Assembly (NCBI GenBank): GCA_963791635.1
Contig: CAWBTC010000012.1
Span: forward strand, 1 to 64,000
Source: VFMC01 sp963791635
GTDB taxonomy: Bacteria; Actinomycetota; Acidimicrobiia; Acidimicrobiales; Ilumatobacteraceae
Reading direction: 5' to 3'
Length of the DNA stretch: 64,000 nt
In this document: piece by piece, positions 1 through 8,941 of the stretch
How the letters are laid out: every line of letters begins with the position of its first letter
Position numbering within the stretch: position 1 is the stretch's first letter
Program-made: the position numbers and the translations under genes
The notes under the pieces: generated by a model
Databases searched by the model: none
What the model was told of the DNA's origin: nothing
Seen by the model: the letters and a program-made list of their open reading frames with translations, nothing else

Positions 1-2185
1 AGCTCTTGAACAGGAACTCTTCGTCGTCGGTGCTGAAGAGCAGACGGAGCTCCTCCGCGAGGATCGGGTTGTTCGTCAGCTCGGGATCCGGGTCCACCAG
101 CTCGAACGCAGCTTCGCGCGCTCGCTCGACGAGCTCACGGTCCCGACGCAGCGAGGCAAGGCGAAGATCGCTGCGGCCCTTCTGCGCGGTGTTCATGATC
201 GTGCCCTCGCCACGTAGGTCGAGGTCGACCTCGGCGAGGTAGAAGCCGTCCGTGCTCTCGACGAGCGCCTGGATGCGTGGATTGTCGGTGGGGTTGTCGG
301 GATCGGGCTGAGTGACCAGCCAGCACCGCGATGCGTGCTCGCCTCGCCCGACGCGTCCACGCAACTGATGCAGCTGGGCGATGCCGAACCGATCTGCATC
401 GAGGATCACCATCACCGTGGCGTTCGCCACGTCGACGCCCACCTCGATCACGGTGGTGGCTACCAGAACGTCGACCAGGCCGGCACGGAAGCGGTCCATC
501 ACCGCCTCCTTCTCGGCCGAGGGCATCTTGCCGTGCAACAGCGCGAGACGCAGGCCGTAGAGCTCACCGCCCGACAGTTCCTCGAACGTCTCCTGTGCGC
601 TTGCGAGCTCGAGCTTCTCGCTCTCGCCGATCAGCGGGCACACCACGTAGGCCTGACGACCGGCGTCGACGGCTTCGCGAACGTCGGCCCAGACGTTCAC
701 CTCGTCGAGTGGGCCGTTCGCCCACCGCGTGGTGATCGGCGTCCGGCCGGGCGGCAGCTCGTCGAGCACGCTCACGTCGAGGTCGCCGTAGACGGTCATC
801 GCCGCGGTGCGCGGGATCGGGGTGGCCGTCATCACCAGCACGTCGGGGACCGCTCCCCCGCCGGCCTTGTCACGCAGGGCAGCTCGCTGCTCCACGCCGA
901 AGCGGTGCTGCTCGTCGATCACCACGACACCGAGACTCTTGAACGCAACCACGTCCTGGATCAAGGCGTGCGTGCCGATCGCGATGTCCACGCCACCATC
1001 GGCGAGGCCGGCCAACACGTCCTTGCGATCGCCGCCAGTCACGCGGTTGGTGAGCAGCTCGACCCGCAACGGCCGATCGCCGAACAGGTTGCCCGGGTCG
1101 GGCACGGTGACGTCTGCAAGCAACCGGCGCACACCCGTTGCGTGCTGCTCGGCCAGCACCTCGGTCGGCGCCATCAGCGCGGCTTGGTGCCCACCCTGCA
1201 CCGCGGTCAGCATCGCGCTGACGGCCACCAGCGTCTTGCCGGCACCCACGTCACCCTGCAGCAACCGGTGCATCGGGTGCACGCCTTCGAGGTCGTGCTC
1301 GATCTCGGCGATCACACGCTCCTGTGCGTCGGTGAGGTCGTAGGGCAGCGCAGCGCGAAGCCGCGGCACGAGCTCACCGTCGAGCACGTGACGGATGCCC
1401 TTCGACTCGCGCTCGATCGCTCGCTTGCGCATCACCAGCACCGTCTGGACACGCAGCAGTTCGTCGAAGGCGAGGCGCCGCCGGGCACGCGCTTGATCGG
1501 CCATCGTCTCGGGCATGTGGATCAGCCGCAGCGCGTCGGTTCGGTCGAGGAGGCCGAGTCGCTCCTGGATGCTGAACGGCACCGGGTCGGCGATGCCGCG
1601 TGCCATGCACCGTTCGAGCGCGTTCTCCACGAAACCGGCGATCTCCCACGTGGTGAGCGCGACCTTCTCGCTCTGCGGGTAGATCGGCACGATGCGACCC
1701 GTGCGATCGCCGATCAGATCGACGATCGGGTTCGTCATCTGCAACCCGCCACGGAACACGTCGGGTTTGCCGAACAGCGAGATGTTGAGGCCTTCGGCGA
1801 GCTGCTTCTCACGCCACGGCTGGTTGAAGAAGGTGATGCTCAGCCGGCCGCTGCCGTCTCCCACCACCGCCGACACCATCGTCTTGCGGCTCTTCGTGAC
1901 CCGCTTGGTCACGCTGCGAACGGTGACGAGCACCAGCGCCTCCTTGCCGACCTCGAGGTCGCTGACGCGTGCTTCGTTCGTGCGATCGACCCAGCGTCGC
2001 GGGTAGAAGGTCACCAGGTCGAGCACCGTGGCGATGCCCACCTCGCGCAACGCCGCCAGCTTGCGTTCGCCGACCCCACGGATGCGATCGACGCCGATCG
2101 CGTCGAGGTCGCGCAGCGAGAGCGGGCCCGGCGGTGGTGACCCGGTCGGTGGTGACCCGGTCGGCGGTGACGGTGCCCGACTCAT
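1..2185 (-). CDS. recG: ATP-dependent DNA helicase RecG (3' end just cut off)
   Basis: Branch-migrating superfamily 2 helicase that remodels stalled forks and Holliday junctions. The frame reads from ATG at 2185 to the window edge, 728 codons, ending ...EEFLFKS. RecG proteins are about 690-740 residues, so only a few codons are missing. Walker A reads LQGDVGAGKTLVA (about 1210-1250). The N-terminus carries a Pro/Thr/Gly repeat (SPPTG) encoded by a 15-bp tandem repeat, then a wedge-type start (LDAIGVDRIRGVGERKLAAL). An upstream ATG at 2202 runs into a stop after six codons, which supports 2185. It lies 13 bp downstream of the DAK2 gene, in the order rpmB / DAK2 / recG that is common in actinobacteria. 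Confidence 0.95.
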   Translation of the reverse strand, partial: MSRAPSPPTGSPPTGSPPPGPLSLRDLDAIGVDRIRGVGERKLAALREVGIATVLDLVTFYPRRWVDRTNEARVSDLEVGKEALVLVTVRSVTKRVTKSRKTMVSAVVGDGSGRLSITFFNQPWREKQLAEGLNISLFGKPDVFRGGLQMTNPIVDLIGDRTGRIVPIYPQSEKVALTTWEIAGFVENALERCMARGIADPVPFSIQERLGLLDRTDALRLIHMPETMADQARARRRLAFDELLRVQTVLVMRKRAIERESKGIRHVLDGELVPRLRAALPYDLTDAQERVIAEIEHDLEGVHPMHRLLQGDVGAGKTLVAVSAMLTAVQGGHQAALMAPTEVLAEQHATGVRRLLADVTVPDPGNLFGDRPLRVELLTNRVTGGDRKDVLAGLADGGVDIAIGTHALIQDVVAFKSLGVVVIDEQHRFGVEQRAALRDKAGGGAVPDVLVMTATPIPRTAAMTVYGDLDVSVLDELPPGRTPITTRWANGPLDEVNVWADVREAVDAGRQAYVVCPLIGESEKLELASAQETFEELSGGELYGLRLALLHGKMPSAEKEAVMDRFRAGLVDVLVATTVIEVGVDVANATVMVILDADRFGIAQLHQLRGRVGRGEHASRCWLVTQPDPDNPTDNPRIQALVESTDGFYLAEVDLDLRGEGTIMNTAQKGRSDLRLASLRRDRELVERAREAAFELVDPDPELTNNPILAEELRLLFSTDDEEFLFKS
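2132..2175. repeat. 15-bp tandem repeat in the recG 5' end
   Basis: The unit cggtggtgacccggt occurs at 2132-2146 and 2147-2161, followed by a degenerate third copy. It encodes the SPPTG repeats at the RecG N-terminus, outside the conserved domains, and looks like slippage in a disordered leader. Confidence 0.7.
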
Positions 2186-2198
2186 CCCAGCCGCGAAC

Positions 2199-3878
2199 TC
2201 ATTCCACGCCGAACAGGAACGGGTACAGCGGCTGACCGCCTCGGTGGACCTCGACCTGCACCTGGGGCATCTGGTCGCGCACCCAGGCAGCGATCGTGTC
2301 GGTCTGCACGCCGGTGGCATCGCTGCCGGTCACGATCGTGACGATCTCCCGACCGGGCGTGACGAGCTGGGCCAGCAGGGCGATCGCCACCGCCTCGACC
2401 GTCGCGGCGACAGCGACGATGCCGTCGCCGCGCACGAGCCCGATCCAGTCACCTTCGGCGATCGGGCCCGCAGGGCTGCCGGTGTCGCGCACCGCCTGGG
2501 TCACCTCTCCCGTGGCCACCGACGCAGCCGCGTCGGTCATCTCCTCGGCGTTGGCCGCTACGTCGGCCTCCGGGTCGTACACGATGAGCGCGGCGAGCGC
2601 CTCGGGCATCGACCGCGTCGGCACCACGACCACGCGCTTGGTGGTGAGCGCATCGAGCTGCTCGGCGACCGGGATGATGTTCTTGTTGTTCGGCAGCACG
2701 ACCACCTGATCGGCGTTCACGGCCTCCACCGCCGCGAGCATCTCGGCCGTCGATGGGTTGAGCGTCTGGCCGCCGGTGACCACACCCTGCACCCCGAGGT
2801 TGCCGAACAGCTCCACGAGCCCGTCGCCACTCGCCACCGCAACGACAGCGCAGGTGACCGCAGGGAGCGAGCTGGAGTGACCCTTGAACGGTGGGTGACC
2901 GCCGTAGAGCGCTTGCTCGCGATGAGCATGCTCGTCCGCGACCTCCTCGAACAGGTCGGTCACCCGGATCTCGCGCGGCCGACCGCCCGTGTCGAGCGCG
3001 ACCTCGATCGCCGCGCCGATGTCGTTGGTGTGCACGTGGCAGTTCCACAGGCCGTCACCGCCGACGACCACGATCGAGTCGCCGATCGCGCCCCAACCGT
3101 GCTTGAACGGCTCGATCAGCGCGTCGTCGAGATCGAGGAAGTACATCACCTCGTAACGCAGCTCGGAGACGTCGACCTCGCCGCCCGCCGCATGGCGATG
3201 GGCAGCGGCCTCGAGCTGTTCGACGGATGGCCCAGGGCCCTCGTCGGGCTCGGGCAAGGGTTCGCCGTCCACCACGTACAGGGCTGCGTCGAGCAACAGC
3301 ACGAAGCCCGCTCCCCCGGCGTCGACCACCCCGGCGTCCTTCAGCACGGGCAGCTGGTCAGGCGTACGAGCGAGCGCATCGCGGGCAGAGGTCCGAGCCG
3401 AGCGCAGCACCGCGGAGAGCGTGCCGCCGGCGTCGGCGCTCGCCGACGCACCGTCGGCCGCGGCGCGTGCCACGGTGAGGATGGTGCCCTCGATCGGCTT
3501 GAGCACAGCCTGGTAGGCGGCAACCGAGGCCGCGCGGAGCGCGTCGGCCACCTTCGCACCGCTGGCCTCACCGGCTTCTTTCAGCGTGCCCGCGAGACCA
3601 CGGAGGATCTGGCTGAGGATCACGCCGCTGTTGCCGCGGGCTCCCATCAGCGAGCCGTGACTGATCGCGTCGCACGTGGGACCCAACCCCGGGCCGGCCA
3701 GGTCGAGCTCGGCGACCACGGCGTCGAGCGTCCGGGCCATGTTGGTGCCGGTGTCGCCGTCGGGCACCGGGTAGACGTTGAGTCGGTTGATGCCCACCTG
3801 GTGGGTCTTCATCGCATCGCGGAACGTGACGACGGTGCTGCGCAGCGCTTCGGCGGACAGGAGCTCGAGGGTCGGCAC
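2199..3878 (-). CDS. DAK2 domain fatty-acid kinase-like protein (FakA/YloV family)
   Basis: 559 residues, the usual length for FakA-like proteins. The N-terminal DAK2 (DhaL-like) ATP-binding domain shows PVPDGDTGTNM, with acidic residues for ADP-Mg, then GARGNSGVILSQI. The C-terminal half is the FakA-type domain (VVLPNNKNIIPVAEQ). In Firmicutes FakA phosphorylates fatty acids carried by FakB; no FakB is present here, so the substrate is inferred. The frame is open upstream to 4265, but that would overlap rpmB. I chose GTG at 3878 (VPTLELLSAEAL), which gives the family length; no strong ribosome site is visible. It is probably co-transcribed with recG. Confidence 0.85.
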   Translation of the reverse strand: MPTLELLSAEALRSTVVTFRDAMKTHQVGINRLNVYPVPDGDTGTNMARTLDAVVAELDLAGPGLGPTCDAISHGSLMGARGNSGVILSQILRGLAGTLKEAGEASGAKVADALRAASVAAYQAVLKPIEGTILTVARAAADGASASADAGGTLSAVLRSARTSARDALARTPDQLPVLKDAGVVDAGGAGFVLLLDAALYVVDGEPLPEPDEGPGPSVEQLEAAAHRHAAGGEVDVSELRYEVMYFLDLDDALIEPFKHGWGAIGDSIVVVGGDGLWNCHVHTNDIGAAIEVALDTGGRPREIRVTDLFEEVADEHAHREQALYGGHPPFKGHSSSLPAVTCAVVAVASGDGLVELFGNLGVQGVVTGGQTLNPSTAEMLAAVEAVNADQVVVLPNNKNIIPVAEQLDALTTKRVVVVPTRSMPEALAALIVYDPEADVAANAEEMTDAAASVATGEVTQAVRDTGSPAGPIAEGDWIGLVRGDGIVAVAATVEAVAIALLAQLVTPGREIVTIVTGSDATGVQTDTIAAWVRDQMPQVQVEVHRGGQPLYPFLFGVE

Positions 3879-4006
3879 GCCCGACAGACTACGGCCACCG
3901 CCCACGAGGGCTACGTTGCGTCCCTCGTGCTCGACGTCGGGACGCCTGACAGCGCTCCGGGGGATGCCCCCATCACCCGAAACGATGACGATCTGGTTCC
4001 CGTGGT

Positions 4007-4035
4007 TTGGGGATCGCGCCATGGGCGCTGATAAC
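4007..4035 (+). promoter_or_regulatory. Candidate sigma-70-type promoter for rpmB
   Basis: TTGGGG (4007-4012), a 17-bp spacer and GATAAC (4030-4035) fit a vegetative actinobacterial promoter. It lies in the 243-bp divergent gap between the DAK2 gene and rpmB, about 85 bp before the rpmB start. Judged by eye only. Confidence 0.4.
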
Positions 4036-4121
4036 GTTTTCTCGCCTTGTGGGCGGCAGTCGGATGATCTCCGGTTGATTCCGTTGCCTACCAGGTCTGA
4101 TCGATCGAAAGAAGGCGAGTC

Positions 4122-4313
4122 ATGGCAGCAGTTTGTGAAGTGTGCGGAAAGGGCCCGAGCTGGGGCATGTCCGTGTCTCACTCGCACCGTCGGACCAAGC
4201 GCCGCTGGAGCCCGAACATCCAGCGTGTCCGTGCACTCGTCGGCGGCACCCCGAAGCGCCTCCACGTGTGCACCGGCTGCATCAAGAGCGGCAAAGTCGT
4301 CAAGGTCGGCTGA
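4122..4313 (+). CDS. rpmB: 50S ribosomal protein L28
   Basis: 63 residues, with the L28 features VSHSHRRTKRRWSPNIQ and LHVCTGCIKSGKV. Four cysteines (CEVC near residue 5 and CTGC near residue 50) make this the zinc-binding C+ form; actinobacteria often also carry a C- paralogue induced under zinc starvation. The ribosome site gaaagaagg sits about 8 nt before the ATG. A small cold-shock-like gene follows 8 nt after the stop and is probably co-transcribed. Confidence 0.97.
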   Translation: MAAVCEVCGKGPSWGMSVSHSHRRTKRRWSPNIQRVRALVGGTPKRLHVCTGCIKSGKVVKVG

Positions 4314-4321
4314 GGGCTCCG

Positions 4322-4543
4322 GTGCAAGGCGTCATCAAGTCGTACGACCCCTCCACCGGGGACGGCGTCGTGGTGCGTGACACCGACCTCTCCGAACACG
4401 ACCTCGCGCCAGACGCGCTCGAAGGATCCGTGTTCCGCATGCTCCGTCAGGGGCAGCGGGTCGTGTTCGACCTCGACCATCATCAGCAGGCCTCACGCCT
4501 GCGACTCGGCTCCGAAGTCGATATGAGAACGCCCGGCCAATAG
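4322..4543 (+). CDS. Small cold-shock-like OB-fold protein
   Basis: 73 residues starting at GTG 4322, with gaggg 5 nt upstream. The pattern GVIKSYDPSTGDGVVVRDTDL, then GSVFRMLRQGQRVVFDL, matches the beta-strand plan of the cold-shock domain (GxIKxFdxxxGxGfI ... V.FD). The aromatic RNP1/RNP2 residues (KGFGFI, VFVH) are largely absent, so nucleic-acid binding is uncertain. Related short CSD-like proteins are found next to rpmB or recG in some actinobacteria, from memory. The stop codon lies in the loop of the following terminator. An alternative is a small divergent S1-type OB protein. Confidence 0.65.
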   Translation: MQGVIKSYDPSTGDGVVVRDTDLSEHDLAPDALEGSVFRMLRQGQRVVFDLDHHQQASRLRLGSEVDMRTPGQ

Positions 4544-4561
4544 GCCGGGCGTTTGTTCATT
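4528..4561 (+). terminator. Strong Rho-independent terminator after rpmB and the CSD gene
   Basis: AACGCCCGGCC (4528-4538), loop aata, GGCCGGGCGTT (4543-4553): a perfect 11-bp stem followed by T-rich tgttcatt. The TAG stop of the small CSD gene (4541-4543) lies in the loop and at the foot of the right arm. Confidence 0.9.
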
Positions 4562-4625
4562 CCCAGCACAATCTCCAGCACACCCCCCAACCGGCGCAGC
4601 GCGGCGTCGACCGCAAGGAGTCCCC

Positions 4626-6422
4626 ATGAGTGCCAGCACGAGCAACACACGTCTCCAGCAATGGGTCGACGAGTGGGCAGCCATCATGCAGCCGGACAGC
4701 GTCTCGTGGTGCGACGGCAGCGCAGAGGAGTACGACCGGCTGTGCCAGTCGCTCGTCGACTCGGGGACCTTCACGAGGCTCGACGAGGCCAAGCGCCCGA
4801 ACAGCTATTGGGCGCACTCCGACCCGGGCGACGTCGCCCGCGTCGAGGACCGCACCTTCATCTGCAGCGCGAACGAAGCCGACGCCGGCCCGAACAACAA
4901 CTGGCGTGACCCGGCCGAGATGCGTGCCGAGATGACTCGCCTCTACACCGGTGCGATGAAGGGCCGCACGATGTACGTCGTGCCGTTCAGCATGGGGCCG
5001 CTCGGTTCGCCCATCGCTCACATCGGCGTACAACTCACCGACTCGGCCTACGTGGCCACCAACATGCGGATCATGACCCGCATGGGCCAGGGTGCGCTCG
5101 ACGCGCTCGGAGACGGCGAGTGGGTGCCCTGTCTGCACTCGGTCGGCGCCCCTCTCGCTCCGGGTCAGGCCGACACGCCATGGCCGTGCAACCCCGACAA
5201 CAAGTACATCGTCCACTTCCCAGAGACCCGCGAGATCATGAGCTACGGCTCGGGCTACGGCGGCAACGCCCTCCTCGGCAAGAAGTGCTTCGCGTTGCGC
5301 ATCGCATCGGTGATGGCCCGTGACGACGGCTGGCTGGCCGAGCACATGCTGATCCTCAAGCTCACCAACCCCAAAGGCGAGTTCAAATACATCGCGGCGG
5401 CCTTCCCCTCGGCCTGCGGCAAGACGAATCTCGCGATGCTCGTGCCCACGATCCCGGGCTGGAAAGCGGAGACCGTCGGCGACGACATCTGCTGGATGAA
5501 GCACGGCGCCGATGGCCGCCTGTACGCGATCAACCCCGAGGCCGGCTTCTTCGGCGTCGCCCCTGGCACCGGCTACGACACCAACGCCAATGCGATGGAG
5601 ACCCTGTCGGGCAACTCGATCTACACGAACACCGCCCTCACCCCCGACGGCGACGTGTGGTGGGAAGGGATGAGCGACACGCCTCCGGCTCGCGCCATCG
5701 ACTGGCGCGGCAACCAGTGGACGCCGGAGAGCGACACTCCTGCGGCCCACCCGAATGCCCGCTTCACCGCCCCGGCCTCCCAGTGCCCGTCGATTGCCGA
5801 CGAGTGGCAGGACCCGGCAGGTGTGCCCATTTCTGCCATCTTGTTCGGCGGCCGTCGCCGCACCACGGTGCCGCTCGTGATCCAGGCGAACGACTGGGAG
5901 CACGGTGTGTTCCTCGGATCGATCATGGCCAGCGAGACCACGGCCGCCCAGCAGGGCGCGGTCGGCAACCTGCGCTTCGACCCGATGGCCATGCTTCCGT
6001 TCTGCGGCTACAACATGGGTGACTACTTCGCCCACTGGCTCACGGTCGGCAAGAACACCGATGCCGCGAACTTGCCGCAGATCTTCTTCGTCAACTGGTT
6101 CCGACGCGACGAGGACGGCCGCTTCCTTTGGCCCGGCTACGGCGAGAACAGCCGCGTGCTCAAGTGGGTGTTCGAGCGTGTGGCCGGCAACGCCACCGCG
6201 GTCGAGACCCCGATCGGCCTGCTGCCATCGCCCGACGACCTCGACCTCACGGGTCTCGACGTGTCCGCCGACGACCTCGCGACCCTGCTGTCGGTCGACA
6301 CCGAGGGCTGGAAGGGTGCGATCCCGCAGATCCGCGCCCACTACGCCCAGTTCGGCGAGCACCTGCCGGCACGCCTGAGCCTCGCCCTCGACGAACTCGA
6401 GAGCAAGCTCGCCAACGCCTGA
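4626..6422 (+). CDS. pckG: Phosphoenolpyruvate carboxykinase (GTP)
   Basis: 598 residues, full length for the GTP-dependent family. It converts oxaloacetate + GTP to PEP + CO2 + GDP, the entry to gluconeogenesis, in the cytosol. The kinase-1a P-loop FPSACGKTNLAM lies near residue 260, with the catalytic Cys typical of this family. Other family blocks are YGSGYGGNALLGKKCFALRIAS, the metal-binding DDICWMKHG, FFGVAPGTG and NWFRRDEDGRFLWPGYGENSRVLKWV. ATG at 4626 is preceded by aaggag. It stands alone after the rpmB terminator, with the minus-strand run converging on it from 6453. Confidence 0.97.
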   Translation: MSASTSNTRLQQWVDEWAAIMQPDSVSWCDGSAEEYDRLCQSLVDSGTFTRLDEAKRPNSYWAHSDPGDVARVEDRTFICSANEADAGPNNNWRDPAEMRAEMTRLYTGAMKGRTMYVVPFSMGPLGSPIAHIGVQLTDSAYVATNMRIMTRMGQGALDALGDGEWVPCLHSVGAPLAPGQADTPWPCNPDNKYIVHFPETREIMSYGSGYGGNALLGKKCFALRIASVMARDDGWLAEHMLILKLTNPKGEFKYIAAAFPSACGKTNLAMLVPTIPGWKAETVGDDICWMKHGADGRLYAINPEAGFFGVAPGTGYDTNANAMETLSGNSIYTNTALTPDGDVWWEGMSDTPPARAIDWRGNQWTPESDTPAAHPNARFTAPASQCPSIADEWQDPAGVPISAILFGGRRRTTVPLVIQANDWEHGVFLGSIMASETTAAQQGAVGNLRFDPMAMLPFCGYNMGDYFAHWLTVGKNTDAANLPQIFFVNWFRRDEDGRFLWPGYGENSRVLKWVFERVAGNATAVETPIGLLPSPDDLDLTGLDVSADDLATLLSVDTEGWKGAIPQIRAHYAQFGEHLPARLSLALDELESKLANA

Positions 6423-6452
6423 TCACCCGACACTGCACGTGTCCTTGCGGCG

Positions 6453-7709
6453 TCACTCCACCGTCGTCAGGCGGAGCAGCCGGAAGCGGTTCACGTCGCG
6501 TGCCACCACGTAGCGCTCGCCGTCGACGACGCTCGCGGCGTACAACGACCGTGCCTCCGGCGGGAGTCGGAACGCGGACACCGAACCGTCGGGCAACAGA
6601 TCGAGCCACACCAGTTGGCCCGGCGCAGCAGCGTCGTCGGTGAGGGCAAAGGTCGAGATCACCGAACCGTCGGACTGTGCATCGAAGAACGCAAACGTCC
6701 CCTCGGCCTGCCGCACCCCCATCACGTCGAAGACCCAGGTTCGGTCGGCGAGTGTGACGGAGGTGCGCGACGACCAGAGGGAGTTGCCGAACTCGTCGGC
6801 GCCCACCCAGTCGTCGGGGATCGCAGGACCGGGCCCCTGTGTCTGTTCGGCGGCGGCCGGCACGTCGAGGGTGACGCCGGTGGTCGCGCCGAGCGCATCC
6901 ACGTAGGGCGCGACCTCGCGGACGTCGGATGCTTCGGAGCCCGACAGCACGACGCCATCGCGGGCGAGTTCGACACCACCGCAGTACGACTCGACGCACT
7001 CCCACGGCGTCGGCCACGTGGCGAGCAGCTGGCCGCCGCGCTCACCCGAGGTGGCGATCGCGGCGAGCACGAAGGTGTCGTCGGCCGCGCCGCGGTACGA
7101 GAGGTAGAGCACCTGCTGGGGACCGAGCGCCATCGACCAGGGTGTCGCCCCCTCGAGGTCGGCCGGCAGCGGGACCGACCAGCGGACCATGCCGTCCGGC
7201 CCGTACGCGTTCACGGTGAGGGTCACCAGGTCCATCACGAGCAGCGAGCCGTCGTCAGCGAACTGGATGCGCGGTGCGGTGTCACCCGCTGCGGAGGGGT
7301 CGCCGACACCGATGACGAGGTCGAACGCGGTCTCGATCACGAGCCCCGGGTACGACACCTCAGGGGTCAGCAACGGCACGCCGTCCGGTGACAGTGGGGT
7401 CGCTCCTTGGGACCGCAGCGCCACCGTGGTGGTGGGCGCTGCCGGCGAGGAGGACGCACTCGAGACATCGGGCGGCACCGGGGTGTCGCCCGCGGCCGCG
7501 TCGGTGGCGGCGGTGGCGACCGAGGCGACGCTGTCCGTTGCTGTGCTGGCAGGGCTGGCAGGGCTGGCAGGGCTGGCAGGGCTGGCAGGGCTGGCAGGGC
7601 TGGCGTCACCGCTGCAGGAGGGCACCAGGCACGTGAGGACCACGATCCAGGACACAATGGGGGCCCGGCGGTGCCGTCGTCGGTCCAGGGGTGGCCGGCA
7701 CGGTTGCAT
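6453..7709 (-). CDS. Putative lipoprotein with Pro-Ala-Ser repeat linker
   Basis: About 418 residues from ATG 7709; the frame is open to GTG 7748, but ATG leaves a clean signal peptide. The arginine-rich n-region, hydrophobic core IVSWIVVLTCL and lipobox LVPSC suggest a lipid-anchored surface protein. A (Pro-Ala-Ser)6 repeat and a Ser/Ala/Thr linker follow. The rest has repeated strand-like motifs (YGPDGMVRWSVPLP, DEFGNSLWSS, WLDLLPDGSVSAFRLP) that suggest a beta-propeller. No enzyme motif recognised; function unknown. Last gene of the minus-strand run that starts near 11435. Confidence 0.75.
   Translation of the reverse strand: MQPCRPPLDRRRHRRAPIVSWIVVLTCLVPSCSGDASPASPASPASPASPASPASTATDSVASVATAATDAAAGDTPVPPDVSSASSSPAAPTTTVALRSQGATPLSPDGVPLLTPEVSYPGLVIETAFDLVIGVGDPSAAGDTAPRIQFADDGSLLVMDLVTLTVNAYGPDGMVRWSVPLPADLEGATPWSMALGPQQVLYLSYRGAADDTFVLAAIATSGERGGQLLATWPTPWECVESYCGGVELARDGVVLSGSEASDVREVAPYVDALGATTGVTLDVPAAAEQTQGPGPAIPDDWVGADEFGNSLWSSRTSVTLADRTWVFDVMGVRQAEGTFAFFDAQSDGSVISTFALTDDAAAPGQLVWLDLLPDGSVSAFRLPPEARSLYAASVVDGERYVVARDVNRFRLLRLTTVE
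7545..7604. repeat. 9-bp tandem repeat, six copies plus a partial one
   Basis: The plus-strand unit gctggcagg is repeated perfectly from 7545 to 7598, followed by gctggc. It is in frame with the lipoprotein and encodes Pro-Ala-Ser. Copy number can vary by slippage without breaking the frame. Confidence 0.9.
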
Positions 7710-7766
7710 GCGCGGAGTCTGGCACGCCGGTCGAGCGTTGCGACGCACAGCACTGGTCAGCTCAGC

Positions 7767-8135
7767 TCAGTTCATGAAGAGGCTGCGCAGGGCGAGGCCC
7801 ATGAGGAACAGGCCGCCGCCGCCGTAGATGACGAGACGGCGTGGCTTCATCTGCTGGGCGTACGAGTACACGATCCCGATCGCGACGAGGCCGCTGAACT
7901 CGTACAGCATGTGCAGCTCGGGGAACTCCCAGTCGTACTTGGCGAGCAGCACCGAGGCCATCACCACGTTGGCGGTCACGACGAGCTCGGCGATCACGGT
8001 GAAGATCCACAAGGCCTTGCTCCGCAGCGCCGGCCACTGGTGCGCAGCGAGCGCCCAGGTGCCCGCCGCGGCGTTGAGGCCGACCTGCACCCAGAGCCCG
8101 CTGCGGTACAGGTCGTACAGCGACTGTGCGCTCAT
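7767..8135 (-). CDS. Small integral membrane protein, unknown function
   Basis: 122 residues, ATG at 8135, 3 nt after the stop of the upstream lipoprotein gene. About four hydrophobic segments are visible (LNAAAGTWALAA, ALWIFTVIAELVVTANVVMASVLL, LYEFSGLVAIGIVYSY, LVIYGGGGLFLMGLAL), with positive residues between the last two (QQMKPRR). No catalytic motif. Similar short proteins occur as conserved hypotheticals in actinobacteria, from memory. The tight spacing suggests translational coupling. Confidence 0.75.
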   Translation of the reverse strand: MSAQSLYDLYRSGLWVQVGLNAAAGTWALAAHQWPALRSKALWIFTVIAELVVTANVVMASVLLAKYDWEFPELHMLYEFSGLVAIGIVYSYAQQMKPRRLVIYGGGGLFLMGLALRSLFMN

Positions 8136-8138
8136 GCG

Positions 8139-8900
8139 TCACTCGCCGCAGCGAGGACCGGCGGACATGAAACGAATGAGATCGTCGTCGGCGAGACCGG
8201 TCATCGTGCCGTTGACACCGTTCGCCAGGACGAACGACGGTCCTGCGATCTCGTCGTCGATCAACTCCACCGCGGGATAGGTGAAACGCAGTTCGCCCAC
8301 GGTGTTGCCAATGCCGATGCGCTCAGGTGTGGCCATCCCGGCGGGTTGGATCGTCGACCCGAACGGCGGGCCGAGCAGGTAGCTGAAGAAGTGGCGTCGA
8401 CCGGCGACGACCGCCGAGTCGTCACTGAACAGCAGCGTCAGGTCGCCCCAGGTGACGCCGCGCACTTCGGTGCCGGGGCACACGCCGAACGCGGAGAACG
8501 GATCAGCCCAGCCGCTGTCGGCCGTCGGCTTGCCGAGGTTCGCCGACACGTAGGCGATCACCTGGTCCGGGTCGGTGCCGAAGAGAGCGTCGCCGAGACC
8601 GTCGTCGCGCAGCACCAGTACTGCTGCTTTCGGGATCGAGGTGGTCGTGGTCGCAGGCACGGTCGTCGAGGTGGTCGAGGTGATCGAGATGGTGGTGGAA
8701 CTCGATGCCACTGTGGTCGCCGCCACCGTGGTGGGTGGAGCGGTCACGGGCGCAACCGTTGTGACCGGAGCGATCGCGGTGCTGGTCGTCGTGATCAGCG
8801 GAGCGATCGTCTCATCGCTCGGTCCGTCGTCGGAGCCACACGCCGAGGCGACGAGCACCACGGCGACCACGGTCGGGAACCTCAGGACTCGGCGGAGCAC
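8139..8900 (-). CDS. Putative lipoprotein with Thr/Val-rich linker
   Basis: 253 residues from GTG 8900. Signal peptide LRRVLRFPTVVAVVLVASAC with lipobox VASAC, then about 60 residues rich in Thr, Ser, Val and Pro, a likely flexible cell-wall spacer. The C-terminal globular part begins near KAAVLVLRDDGLGDALFG and includes TWGDLTLLFSDD. This layout (lipobox, Thr-rich tether, LRDDGLGDAxFG domain) recurs in actinobacterial secreted proteins of unknown role, from memory. First of a probable pair with the small membrane protein 3 nt downstream. Confidence 0.75.
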   Translation of the reverse strand: MLRRVLRFPTVVAVVLVASACGSDDGPSDETIAPLITTTSTAIAPVTTVAPVTAPPTTVAATTVASSSTTISITSTTSTTVPATTTTSIPKAAVLVLRDDGLGDALFGTDPDQVIAYVSANLGKPTADSGWADPFSAFGVCPGTEVRGVTWGDLTLLFSDDSAVVAGRRHFFSYLLGPPFGSTIQPAGMATPERIGIGNTVGELRFTYPAVELIDDEIAGPSFVLANGVNGTMTGLADDDLIRFMSAGPRCGE

Positions 8901-8941
8901 CGTGCCAGTCTGGCAGCAGTTCAGCGGTTCGGGTCAGCGGT

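Noticed and set aside
335..2140. Long plus-strand open frame of 601 codons opposite recG
   Set aside because: Antisense shadow of recG; its composition is Arg/His/Asp-rich with no family motif, as expected in the complement of high-GC coding sequence.
3879..4265. N-terminal extension of the DAK2 protein
   Set aside because: Would overlap rpmB on the other strand and exceeds the family length; composition is not protein-like.
4557..6362. Minus-strand open frame of 601 codons opposite pckG
   Set aside because: Antisense shadow; pckG on the other strand is unmistakable.
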